64,000 nucleotides of DNA from Dromaius novaehollandiae (Eukaryota > Chordata > Aves > Casuariiformes > Dromaiidae). Under the pieces are notes generated by a model. It did no database searches. It saw only the letters and a list, made by a program, of their open reading frames with translations, and was not told the origin of the DNA. Positions within the stretch are counted from its first letter, which is position 1. Every line of letters starts with the position of its first letter. Position numbers and translations under genes: made by a program. Shown one piece after another: positions 1 through 11,949 of the stretch. Where the stretch lies: positions 33,368,563 through 33,432,562 of the forward strand of contig NC_088100.1 of the NCBI RefSeq assembly GCF_036370855.1. The letters are read 5' to 3'.

Positions 1-529
1 GGAATTCCTTTGGAGAACCTTGATGACAGCACTCTTATGTAGGAGGGCTAAAGTCAAGGGGAAAATTGCAGAATGCAGGACTGCACCCCCAGAAAGAGGT
101 ACAATAGATGTTGTATACCTTAATATTTTTGGAGACTTGCTTACAAAGTAGTTCTCTGCAGTGATGCATACAGCATGGTCCAGCTTACTATTGTGCCTAC
201 AGAAATGAGAGAGAACTGGGATGCGAAGGCAAGAATCAATGGAGGCAGGAACTGCCTAAACCAGCTACCCCACAAAAGCCAGTATATTGTGTAAGCAGGA
301 AAGGTTTTTCAGAGCTTGATGTGCTCATGTAGGTCTTCTCTGACCCATTTACAATCTGTCAATATCCTTTAAGAAGAGTTGCCACAAAGGCTTCCACTCC
401 AAGAGAGGCTTCAGTAGAGCTGTAGGTCCACCTTTCTCCTATAAGCTCCAGTGTTTGTACCAGGAACACTGCTTCCTCCTTCTGTCTTTTTTGCCCTTAG
501 CATGCATACAGAGGTCTCATGGATTGTCT

Positions 530-612
530 TAGCACAGAATCACAGGATGGTAGACGTTGGAAGGGACTGCTGGAGATCATCTAGTCCAAACCCCTGCTCA
601 AGCAGGGTCATC
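530..612 (-). repeat. CR1 LINE 3' tail
   Basis: Read on the minus strand, this is the diagnostic CR1 ending: TGCTTGAGCAGGGGTTTGGA, then CTAGATGATCTCCAG and a CATCCTGTGATTCTGTG-like end near 535. The plus-strand sequence beyond 612 no longer follows the consensus closely, though CR1-like phrases may continue to about 770. Confidence 0.85.
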
Positions 613-3600
613 ACTGTTACCGACCCAGAATTCTGTTTAAATTGTTTTTTTATTTTGATCCTTTCAGAATTGCAGCTGTTCCAAATACAGGTCCCTCATC
701 CTCTTGTCTTGTCCAACTACTGCAGAAATCATTTGTTTTTGCCTTTCTGTCACATAGCACCAGGCCAGGAAGAGCTTCTTAGCACTACCAGGAAATCCAT
801 CCTCAATTTCATGGTAATTCCTCATTTACATGTACTCTGTGCAGTTTATCACTTAGCCAATTTTTCATTTGTTGAACATTGGCTGCTTTTGTGTAATGAT
901 GAATGCAACTGTCCAATATGTTAAAAGGAAATTTCAGAGGACACATGAGAATCACATAGAAAAATAACCCAGTTACCTAATCTTTACTGAAGTACACTTC
1001 TTCATTAGTAAGAAGAAAGGAAACCAATGCATTATTTCCTTTTTTACAAAGTTTTCTGTACATACTATACATATATACTTTATGTACTATAGCCAATGGG
1101 GTTTTTTTGATGGAGGGAGTTCAACAGCAAACTCAAGTGCCATCATGGCCAGCCTGAGTCTTCATTTAGTCCAAATGCAGGCGAGACATTCCTGCCTTCG
1201 AGGCCTGACTGACATCAGAGCAGAAGACCAACAAACTGTGAAGACTGTGGCCTTTCTCAATGACAAATTTGAAAGGACAATAGGAAAAAAACACAACATA
1301 GTTCAAAGTTCTGAAAAAAAAAAAAAGAAAACAAACTGAAAAAGTGTAGCAGAGAAAGTTCTGGGCTCAAAGCATTTAAGTGCAGGCTCAATTTCAATAT
1401 GTCAGTAATCCCGGGGATCTCAGATGGTCTCTCCGTGAACTGAAACACATGCACTCAAGCACTTGGCTTAATCTGCGTGCAGCTCAAAACACCAGCAGGC
1501 ATCTCAAGCAAACAAAAATCCCATCAATGGCATCCTTACAGCCCAGACCAAGGCTTTTAAAAGGTAATGAATGTGCAAAAACCAAGTGTGGAGGGCCCCA
1601 GGCTGGCTGGGAAGAGTGAGCTGTTGTCTTGAGGTAGCTTACTGTCTCCTGATTTTACAAGCAATTGAAGAGATTACCTTATTTTTAGGTTGAAAAAACA
1701 TTATCACATGTGACTCATCGGAGGCTGGAGGCAGGGGAAAGCTTTGAGGCACAATAATTGTTCTTGTCTGATCAGAAAGATCAAAAGAGAATCCCTTAGA
1801 GAGCTAAATTCAAAAAGGAGATTCCACTGGTATGTAGATCATGAGACTGAATTTTTCTGGACCTGCCTGGGTAAGGCAAAAAGAGCTGAATGTGATTAAA
1901 CACAATTTTGCTGCAAAGGAACTGAAGAATTTGTTCTCTTTATTTTATGCCTTGTTTTATATAATGGTCATATTTCCATTCATCTGCTCAATAGCTCTGC
2001 ACTTTAAAAAAAGTGTACAGCCCTTCTATTCCTTCAGGACTGGGAAACATACTACCTGGCTATGAGGTATCTGTATTCATAGAAATTTCAGTGGTAGGAA
2101 CCTGAATGAATGATTTCTGATGAGGATTTTCAGTTGAAGAATTTTGTTTCAAGACTTCATTGCACCTTGGTCTCACAGCTGAGGATGCATTAAGACCACC
2201 CACTTGAACACTCAGTCTCCTGTGGCATCATGGCATGTGCAGAAAGCCCAGGCTAATGAGGTGTGGGAGACCTTTGCGAAGCCCAGCACGGCTAGCTGCC
2301 ACCACCAGCCAGACCAGTTGGTCCTCTGTGGCCAGTTGCCACTCAGGACTTGGCCACAGGATAGCTGAGTTGTTGTGGCAGCTGGTGCTCCAGGTGAGCA
2401 CTTCTGGCTAAGAAGAAAAGAGAAAGTGCTGCTGTCTCCTCTGTTCTCCTTTATGTTCCCTCCTGACTGCACATGCTGGCATTTCCAAAATATGACTTTT
2501 TTTTCTGAATGCCTCAAATTGTAATGTCACCAGCTGCAATACAAAGTGAATGAGTGTATAGCTTTGTAATTCAGCATTGTAGAAAATGCCATTGGGAGAC
2601 TCATCATCAGCAAATATTTTTAGCGTAATATAGCCTCATTCAGGAAAAGCACTAGGGAGGTGCAGATCCTGGTCAGCCCACACAGGGCATCAAGAGGGAG
2701 AGGTGTCACCCACCCAGCAAGTGCTGCTGGGATTCACTTCTTCAGATATAGTGCTCTGAGGCCTCCTGTTTTTCCAGCTGTGATATGAGGTCTCACCATG
2801 AGGGACATAAAACGTGGGTAAAATGGATGGAGCCGATGATGGGCTGAGAAATTCCTGTTCTTCTCTCTTGAAGAAGCAGAAATTCAGCATCATTTGATAA
2901 GGGAAGACGAGAGATTTAAAAGGGCACCCTCTCTACAAGGTTGCCTTCCCAGCACCCAGAGCTCTGCCAGTGCTCTTCCACCAACCTGAATAACGAGGGC
3001 AGAATACATAATAGCTCCACAAAGAACATATTTCAATACAGCATTTCTCTCAAAATGTTTTTCAAATCTCCTCACACGCAGATGGTTGCTTGGACCTGTC
3101 TGAAGCTTGGTCTGGCTCCTCCCTTCTCCATTTGCCCCTGTAGTTGCAGAAGCAAATCCTGCCCCTGGCGAATGGGACAGGGCACTTCAGCACTGGTCCT
3201 TCCAGGCACACGTTTGCTTTGCTCTAGGCCATTTTGGAGAAATGAACCTATTTCAGATAGGCTGTTTCTTTGTCCCTCTGTTGCTTCTCTAGCTGAATTC
3301 TTCTTTTTTAATAGATGCCAAGCCCGTGCACACCGCGACACCAAGAGCTGTACCTGCCGCTGACAAAAATGGTTGAGCTTCCTTCTTTACTTTTTGATTT
3401 ATCTTCACCACAGTACATGATACAAATATATTTAAATTGGCCTCCTTCTCACTGTGTCTCCTTGACATGCAGTTTGAGGATATTTCTGTCTTCACTGCAG
3501 GCTTTTTTGAGGGGTGTCTTATTAACACAAGTGCTGGACCTTTGCATTCTTCTCTGCTGTTGCTTTTATTGCCCATTTCTGCTAGCTAAAACCAGAATAG

Positions 3601-3880
3601 CCAGCACTATTCTGTGTGATTGCCCTTTCCCTTTTGAGGCATTGGACTCTGTGTGAGCCTGACATAAGACACATTCTCATGTGCTTCTTAGCGAGGCACT
3701 TTATCTTGTCTGGCATGCAGTGGCTTGCTACATTTTTCTTCAGCTTAACTGACTGGTTTTGTAAATTGACCATCTATAAATATTAGTGTTTTCAGCTGCA
3801 GAGCGAATCCCAGAAGAGAGAACCGGTATTTTTGCATTTAAAAAAATATATTTTTTTAATTATGGTATTTCAAAGATGAA

Positions 3881-3919
3881 GAAACACAGGTTTTGAAAAG
3901 AAAACACAGGTTTTGAAAA
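3881..3919. repeat. Short tandem duplication (19-20 bp)
   Basis: GAAACACAGGTTTTGAAAA at 3881-3899 is followed by the same sequence with one extra A at 3900-3919. Confidence 0.95.
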
Positions 3920-4076
3920 TACAGTAATTCCTTAGAATAAAATGCTATTTTACTTATTTGATATTTTATGGCACATATTTCTCTGTTGTTTCAGTACTAC
4001 AATCATTGATCAAAACTAGGTCAATTCCCAAATCACATAGGACTGAAATGTCTTTAAAATCAGAAAATCAAAAAAT

Positions 4077-4091
4077 CAAAAAAAAAAAAAA

Positions 4092-4122
<31 letters not shown>

Positions 4123-4130
4123 AAGAGGAG
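4077..4130 (+). repeat. Poly-A and GAAA/GA microsatellite
   Basis: An A run of about 17 passes into GAAA units and then (GA)n up to about 4125. It is a purine tract; no SINE body is recognisable before it. Confidence 0.95.
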
Positions 4131-4329
4131 GGAAGGAAGATGCCATTATTTGTCCTTTTTTAGTTTGGTTTGACTAAAAGTTTTAAGTTTTCCTAATCAA
4201 CCACAAGAAGCAAAACCATATTTTAAAATAAAAGTTGGACAGGCCGGGCTTTCATGTAACTACCAGCTTGCAGAGGCGTGGTATCAGAAAGTAAGGACCT
4301 TCTCCTTTGGCTGACGTGCAGGAAGGAAA

Positions 4330-4370
4330 AAATTGCTATCCCCTTTCACAGATGAGAACAGCAACATAAA
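4330..4370 (+). repeat. Possible MIR-like SINE core
   Basis: TTGCTATCCCCTTTCACAGA followed by TGAGAAC resembles the MIR phrase for 'tatccccattttacagatgagg'. Nothing convincing flanks it. Confidence 0.3.
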
Positions 4371-7129
4371 AGCCCTATTTCTTCCTCTCTAACTTTAAGC
4401 TTCTGAGATAACTGTGTAGGTAGGATGCCTTTAGCGTTAATGGAGAGGAGCAGGCACCTCCAGAGAACAGGTCACGTTCCCAAGGCAGAAATCCTGCCAC
4501 CTAAATGAATGTGCTCAGCACAGACAGCTCCAAATCTTTCACAATCACGTGTGAGAGTCCCCAGTTCACAAACTAGTTTAAATCATTAAGATTTATGAAA
4601 ATGAGCTTGAGGGTTATTCTATTTTGTGAAGCTGTTTGGTAGAGTTTGGTCACATTTTATTCTTAACCATAAAGGCCCAAAAGACTTTTTTTTAATGTAA
4701 GTTTAAGATTGTGAGTAATCTTGTGTCTCTTGATGCAAAGGCTTTAAGGAAAAAACAATCCAGCTTTCACAAGATCCAGACTGAAGATGGAGAGCTGGCA
4801 ACCTTACACCTTCCCTCGCAGAACGAAAGATTTGAAATACCACTTTCTTAAACGGGGCTCTCCTTGCCCGACTGAAAGATTTTCGGCTGTTCCACGTGGT
4901 CACCCTGACCAATGGAGTGGTGATTCGCGGCTGGCCGGCTGGTATCAGATACTCACCCTGCTCCATGTCCCTGCCAAGGCTCCTCGTAGGACTTGCTCAA
5001 TGAAAAAGCCAGCTCATTTCCACTTGCAGCCAGCTCCATTCATATTCCTCTTAGAGTTAGTGACAATAAATGTTACAAAATCGCACAGATCCAGCTGGCG
5101 TGGGCTGGAGCTGCCAGCTGCTCCACCACTTGCAAATTCCATCTCTTGTCCCATAGCCTGGCTGTCACAGAAAGCACATAATCGGTTTCCTGTGGTCTCT
5201 CTGGATTTCTTTACAAGCCATCCATCACCCACTCGGCCTGAGATATTTTGAGCTTTCACCGTAGATACATAAGAAGCATAGGAGGCAAAGCAAACTGGAG
5301 GCAGAAAATTAAAGAATTTTTCCCCATAGAAGTTGAAGATTAGTTTTCAAATAGTGACCTTAACCTCTCAGCAGCTGAGAGCATCCCAATTTTCCTCTTT
5401 GAGGAGAGACCTCCTCAGGGGTTCAGCTGATTTTTACTAATTCTGTTTTTAGGCAACTTGTAGTTAAAACAGAAGCAGAGGTTCCCTAATCTTTCCAGTC
5501 ATTCTCACTGTGAAATCAAGAAGAAATCAATGTGGAATGGACACGAGAACTGAAAGACCATAATGACCTGTGCTGAGAGAGCTCTCTAAATCATAAGCAT
5601 GCTGATGATTGTATACCCTGAGTGTCACGTGTTTGCTCCGAGTTATTCTTCTCTCATCCAGCCTAGGGAGGTAGCTGTGGGCCCAAGGCAACCTCCAGCC
5701 CTGTGAAGTCAACCAGGGCTGGGGAACAGCTACCACATTACTGTGATAGCAGAGTGCTGTGATTAATGTAGACATGGGCGTAGATGTGATTAAAGGTGTG
5801 ACTGCCATGAGGTTTGGTCCTCGTGGCTCGCAGCCACCTGAACTAGGCAGCGCCTTTTCTTTGCTGCTCTAAATGCCCCAGTGGAGAGCCCTTGAGGAAA
5901 CCCTGCTTATGAGAGGCCCAGGGCCTTTTAACAAAGCTTTTACCTCACATTGCAGGAAGGCAAAATTAGATTTGTGGATCCATAAGCACATCAGGATCTT
6001 GAATGCAACGTGTGTGTCTTCTGAAACATTCATCATTTCTACCTAACTCCAAGTTGGTGACTTTCAGTAGGTTCTGGCTGAGTAAAGAGAGAAGAGGAAT
6101 GCACCCACTTCTAGTGGGTAAGGTGATCCTTCCAGGCTGTCTACAGCCCATATCATGATGGCATGAAAGCTCCTCCTCTTGTTTATGCCAAAGTCATTAC
6201 TTCAGTGGTATCCTTGGGTCAGTAACTCTCCAATGCAGCAGACTCCTTTTCCTTCAGCATACCTCAGTGTAGATTGCTGTAACACTTCATTAATTTTCAT
6301 CTGCTCCCTGACACTGGGATTTTACAGCCAAAGCCCACCCAAGAGCAGGACATCAGGCATCCAGGAAGCATTTGATTTAATAGGATGACAACTTAGGGTT
6401 AGACAGCCATTGAACTGGAGTTTTCTGGGCCACAAATTTCACATTTCACATGAATTTTTTTATTTGATAATTTTATTTCATACCAAAGCAGTTTGGTAGG
6501 ATTCATTCACCAAAGTCCTACCTTCACCTTTGTTCTTAGGCTGTTCACAACAAAAGGCTGGGCTTTACAAAATCTCCCACATAATTTCTGACAAAGTGGA
6601 TGATGCTCACTGGGACTTATTCAGGTGCAAACGAAAGAAGAAACTCTGACATGGCCATTGCCTTCATTCTAATTTCAACACAGATCCCTGGAGAAGCCGG
6701 ACTTTCTCCAGCAAAGGGCTGTGAACCAGAATGTGACTTCTAGTATATAAATTTACCATCATCCTGAGTCTATGTGAAAAGATATTTACAAAGTCCCAGC
6801 CAAACTCTGCCCTTTTTCACTTGGTAGGACTCCTATCATCTCAATGGCTATACAGCAAATAAGTCAGCAGAGAGCGTGCCTCTGGGTATGTTACTTCATC
6901 ATTCGAACCTGCTGCATTAGGGGCACAACAGAAATAGGCATCGGTGTTCCCAGCCATGCCCCAGGGAGGCCCCTAGCCTATGGTGAGTGTGACTCAGCAG
7001 CGTTTCTTAATTATGAGATGTTTCCAGGAGATTTTAAGATTGAAGAAAAGGGAATGATTTTGTCAGCAGCAGTTTATCCAAAGCAGTCAATAGCTTCTGA
7101 AAAGCACTGTTGGGACACATTCTTGCTCT

Positions 7130-7183
7130 ACAGCACTGCATCTTCATTATCAAACATACAGCACTGCATCTTCATTATCAAAC
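7130..7183. repeat. 28-bp tandem duplication
   Basis: ACAGCACTGCATCTTCATTA plus TCAAAC occurs twice, at 7130-7155 and 7158-7183, separated by AT. The copies are identical over 26 bases, so the duplication is recent. Confidence 0.97.
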
Positions 7184-10129
7184 TTTGATGCCTGAGTGCG
7201 GTACTTTGGGACATTTCACCTCAGGCTGAAGGAAGGCTTGTTGCGTTCACCAAAGCACATGTCCATAGCAGCAGCGGGAGCCTCCCGCAAGGCGAACTGG
7301 TTGCCGCCAGCGAGGCAGCCCGGCTTGGCACTGGGGTGTAGTGGGGACAACGGCATCCCTGTAAGGTACCTGCTTGTCAAAGCTCTCTGAGTAGGAGGCA
7401 CCTTTCCCCTCCCGCAGCCAGGGCAGAAGTGTGTTGCTCCCATAAGCAGAGCAGAACAGTACACAGACTTCGGCTTGATCTGAATCCAAATATAAGCATG
7501 TTAATATACATCACTGTGTAAACATTTTAGTATCCAGTGACCCAATAAAAATAGTATTGCCACTGCTAATGACAGGCCACAGGCCTTGTGCTAACTGTGC
7601 CTGATGTCAGCTCTGCAGGGCCCCAGCTGGACCTGTCAGGCTTGTTATCAGCTTGCTGCATGAACCGAGCTTGGTACCAGGTGTCCCTTGTTATGATGCA
7701 CAATTTAAGTGTGGAATAACTGCAAAGGCCTTGAAAATATGGGCTCTGGCTGAGAAAAGAGGCCCTCAAACTATTAACACAGCACGCAGGGGCAGTTACC
7801 AACCCCTGCGAGAGCGCAGCCCGGAGAGGAGGAGAAGGTTGCTTCGGCTTCAGGAAGAGCTGCCGCAGCTGGGCAGGGAGAAGCGGTGGCACAGCTGGGT
7901 GAGGCTCTGGCCACAGCCCAGAGTGGTGACAGCCCCAGGACTGGGGAGCCGAAGGCTGGGAAGCGTCTACAGACTCAACCTAACAGGGCAAGATCCTGAA
8001 TTTGGGGGCTAGGGAAGAGAGAGACAGTGCTCACTTCAGAGCCAGCTTCCCTTGCCGGAGCACCTTTGGGCTGATCAAATACTCCAAATCTGTAAAATTT
8101 GAAAGCCAGCATAAACTCCCATAAGAGAGTGTTTTTGAGCTCTTTAGGTTGTGTTTGGTGCACATTACTGATCGTGTGCAAGGTGCCTACCTTGCTCTTA
8201 CGGAAGAGGAGAAAGACCCTAAGGTCACTTTAGGAAGAGTTAGGCTGGCCGGGCACTGGGATTACAGATGTCGTCATTGGTTTTACCTACTCATTTACCC
8301 ACACTTTTTGTGTAGGAGGGTTATGAGCTCCCATGAAGACCACTGAATACAGTTTTCAATCTAAAGTAAAAAACAAAAAACAAACAAAAAAAACAACCCA
8401 CAACCCACACCCTAGGACATCAGAGGTAACATTTTCTGTCAAACATATATACAGGCCCCATTGTCACTGTGCCCTTACTATGAAAGCAAAAAGAGGAAAA
8501 AAAGTTAGCTGACTTGGATAACATACTGCCAGTTTGGAGAATCTGAGAAACACTGCTTTCCAAGACTGGGGACTTACCTTTAAATAAATAGTTAAAATGC
8601 AGAGTCTTATGATAACTGTTTCAAAAGTGACTGAAGAATTATGCTTCTCCTGAAGCTGCTCTATATGCAGAGAAATGCTTCCCAGGCTCCCAGGGAGCAC
8701 CCATTAATTTGATATCAGCATTAGGTGCTAAAGCAGTTCTGGAAAATTCCACTATCTTTCTGCATTTTTAGTTAACCAAATAATATACATTTGCCTCAAA
8801 GCAACAGAGGGTCCTCCAAAGGGCTGAAGGTCCCAAGTCCTGGTTTTCAGAAGTAATTTAAGGCCCTAATTTCAGCTGCCACTTGGGAAGCTGAAAATTC
8901 AAAGCTTCCTTGTTTAAGCTTTCAAAGGAAATTGAAGAAGTGAAAATGTGAGGTTCCTTTTTTCCCCCTATTTTTATTCTCAAATTTGAAACAGCTGCCA
9001 CAAAATGTTTAGAACCATATATAGTGTTCAAGAAATGTCTAAACCTGGAAGGAGCTATGCAGGAATTATGTCTGATTTATACATTAAATAAAAATAGAAA
9101 GAAGCAGCTGAATTTTAAATGTTTTTCCTACATTCAGTAAGTCTTGAAATTATGATATCTATAGAATATTGACTGCAAAAATGCCTAACAGATTGCACAT
9201 CCTATATCAAAACATTTTAAAAGTATTCCAAGAGTTTATCAGATAAGGCAAATTTGGGCGCATAATTAAAGTTTCATAAACTGGCTTTCCAGAGAGAGAT
9301 CTCGAGGAATAAATTTATTTCTAAACTGCCATTCAGGCCAAGATTAACCATAAGGAAAGGTCTGAGCTGCAGTTGCATTTAGGCAGGCACCTACGCTCCA
9401 GCGAGAGCACCGAGAGCATAATTTAGCTTGCAAGGATTTAACCCCAGATGTAAGGCAGGACAATAATCCCCCGCCAGGGCCCCGGCCCCAGGTCGCAGAT
9501 CCCAGGCTGGGTCTGAAAGGGCCAAATCTTCAGCTCATCTGCTTATGTGCAAACGAAGCGTGCTTGCTTACGGCACCTCCGGAGAGGTGACCATGGATCC
9601 ACACTATGACTCTGACCCAGCTTAGGCGGCCTCCTGTGCCACCTCAGCCTCGTGCTGACGACGCTAGAGTCCTCCTCAGAAGCTATACGAAGCTGCTATT
9701 TAAAAAGCAGTGGCATTATATAGCTTTGCCGTCACAGAATACCTTCATAAAAACTTTTCGCTGCTTATTTGGAGGATTAAACTGCAGCTGTTCTCCAGTC
9801 ATATTTTGTGAATTAAAATTTGCTGATAATACTTGGCCTATTTGACCACAGGGAGTGAAAACGTTTAATATTTTGTTTTCCAGTTTATTACCCAGCCCAG
9901 GCAAACAAAGCAAAATAAATTCATTAAAATGTAACTTGGAGAGAATTCTTTGGTTTTGTTAGCTAAATTACATTTTTGCAATTAATGAGACTCTAATTAA
10001 CATTTTAGCCTTCGCTCAAGATCATCTGCATAGATCGAAATGAAATATTCTCATCTCCATTTTATGGCACAGCTCTGTTAGAAAAAAAAATTCAGCAAAA
10101 CCACCAAATCCCAAGAAAGCCTTGCTGTG

Positions 10130-11130
10130 TCGCTCCCTAGACAGCAGAGGGAAGGGTGAGATATATTTCAGTCACCCCCACCACGGCTCCACACGTAACG
10201 AACGCATTTCCCGGCTCTCGCATAAAATGGCTCCACACTCACGCCCGCCGTGGTCCTTGCAGTGCAGCAGAGCAGGGCAGGGCAGGGCAGGGCAGCGCAG
10301 CGCCCCGGACGCCATTTCTGCCGGCATCGGCGGGAGGCAGCCGGCCACGGAGCCGGAGACGCAAGCTGCCCTTTGGCCCGTATCAGGCGCAGGTGCAGCC
10401 CTTAGAGCAGTCACCAAGCGCCGAGTCCACCATGGCAAAAAAAGGAAGCAGGCTAGCAACATAAATTTCCCCATCGGTGCCGATTTTGCAGCCCGAGCTT
10501 GTGACAAAGAAGGATCGAGCGCTATATTTCCATATTTGAAAATTAACTATTGACGCTGCCTGGGTTTCCTTGTAATAATGTCAGTGCACACCAAATCAGG
10601 CAAAGCTGGTGACATTATGCCTTGAGAAAGATGCACGTATTTCCACCCACCACCTGATTTTTGGCGCTGTGGGGACAGCGCGGTGACCCCCTCCCGATCC
10701 AAGGTGCGGGGAGGTTTGCGGCACACTGTCCTCCTGCCCTACCAGCCCCAGTCGTCCCCAGGTAACCAGGGCCAGCTGGATTTGGGAAAACCCTCTTCCG
10801 CACCTCGAGGCTGAGAAAACATTTTGAAAGCCGTTTTTCCCGAAAGGCTGCCAGGGTATCGCCCCAGGGGCTGCTCTAACCCAAGCAGCAGCACAGCAGC
10901 TACGTGGTACTGTGGCCGCACAGAGGCCCCGACCCTCCGCCTGTAAAGCCTCTGCGTTTGGGCAGCGCCTTGGCAAAGCGGTGGGCACAGCGGGGCGCTT
11001 GCCTCCGTGCTTCTCGCAGAGCTGCAGCCATGCTGTGGCTTTTTAGGAAACCGAGACGGGATCAAATGCAGGGACATGGGTTGTGCTATCAGCCAGCGCT
11101 TCAATCCCGTCCCTGTGTGACACGTCAACA
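10130..11130. other. GC-rich block with CpGs downstream of OGFRL1
   Basis: Composition rises to moderately GC-rich with clustered CpGs, densest at 10230-10500 and 10660-10990. A GCAGG pentamer repeats four times at 10272-10291. The open frames here overlap one another on both strands and match nothing I know, so I call no gene. It may be a small CpG island or regulatory block. Confidence 0.4.
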
Positions 11131-11949
11131 GGGAGGTAAATTAAAATATCCATGTTAATTTTGCGCTTCATTAGGGACACAGAGCAGCTCTGAAGCACGG
11201 CCTCTGCACGCAGGGCCCTGCCACCTCCTTCCTCTGGAAAGCAATGTTTGAGAATAGGAAACCTCCTCCAGACCTTTACAGACCTCCACAAATCCGCCAT
11301 CCCGCTACGTAAATAACAACTTACAACCAAACTGAAGAAAGTAGCTGAAGCTGCCCAATTTCCAAAAGTAACATCCCAGCGTAGGATGAATATGAATATG
11401 AAGGTTAAATACCACCACCAGGAAGTTTGCAGCAGTAGCTAGTTACCAGGCTGGTATGAAAGCATGGAGTCACTGGCATTTGGTGGTACGCAGCCCCTCA
11501 CAGCCCCCTATCAGGGAGGAAAGAAGCACAAAATAATGATTTTCCAATAGAGACTGAAAGCGCGATGATACGGTGCCCAAGCCGGGCCCCATGGGTGCCA
11601 ACAGCCCGTGCAGCTCCTGGCCCACACCGACTTGGACAACACAGCGGGAAGCTCAGCACCCAGGAGCTTCTCTGCACCATCAGGAAGGACAGTTTACCTT
11701 TTAATCATGTGAAAATGCTCTCAAAGTATATATGTTTCTTTAATTTAAAAAAAATTTTTTTTTAGTAAAGCATGCTCTGGGTCTTCCCTTTTCCTCTGCT
11801 TCCCAGGGTGGTTTTGCCACTGACAACAAAAGAGCAGGACCAGAGCCTTTAATGCCCCTTTTAGGTATTAATACATTTACAGGAGACTACAAACAAGTGC
11901 AGAAGAGCAATTACATTATTAGAGCTACACAATATTCATACATGTTGCC

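Larger units (their letters stand above)
613..9230. other. Intergenic DNA, no gene recognised
   Basis: Open frames of up to about 155 codons occur (for example 4787-5251 and 7653-8012), but they have no recognisable domain, overlap frames on the other strand and lack splice partners. Only the tandem duplications and the weak repeats listed separately stand out. Moderately GC-rich sequence at 7240-8010 is not a clear CpG island. Confidence 0.6.

Noticed and set aside
4787-5251. 154-codon plus-strand open frame
   Set aside because: No recognisable domain, overlapped by minus-strand frames (4703-4966, 5014-5259), no splice or promoter context.
7517-7525. miR-30 seed-like TGTAAACAT (also at 39362 and 52324)
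   Set aside because: In mammals, as I recall, miR-30 genes lie downstream of OGFRL1, so I looked. None of the three sites continues as a mature miR-30 or has a pairing arm.
10137-10153. CTCF-like GACAGCAGAGGGAAG
   Set aside because: Misses the key GGC after the core; too weak to list.
10122-10553. 143-codon open frame in the GC-rich block
   Set aside because: Three overlapping frames on both strands are equally open; composition explains them.
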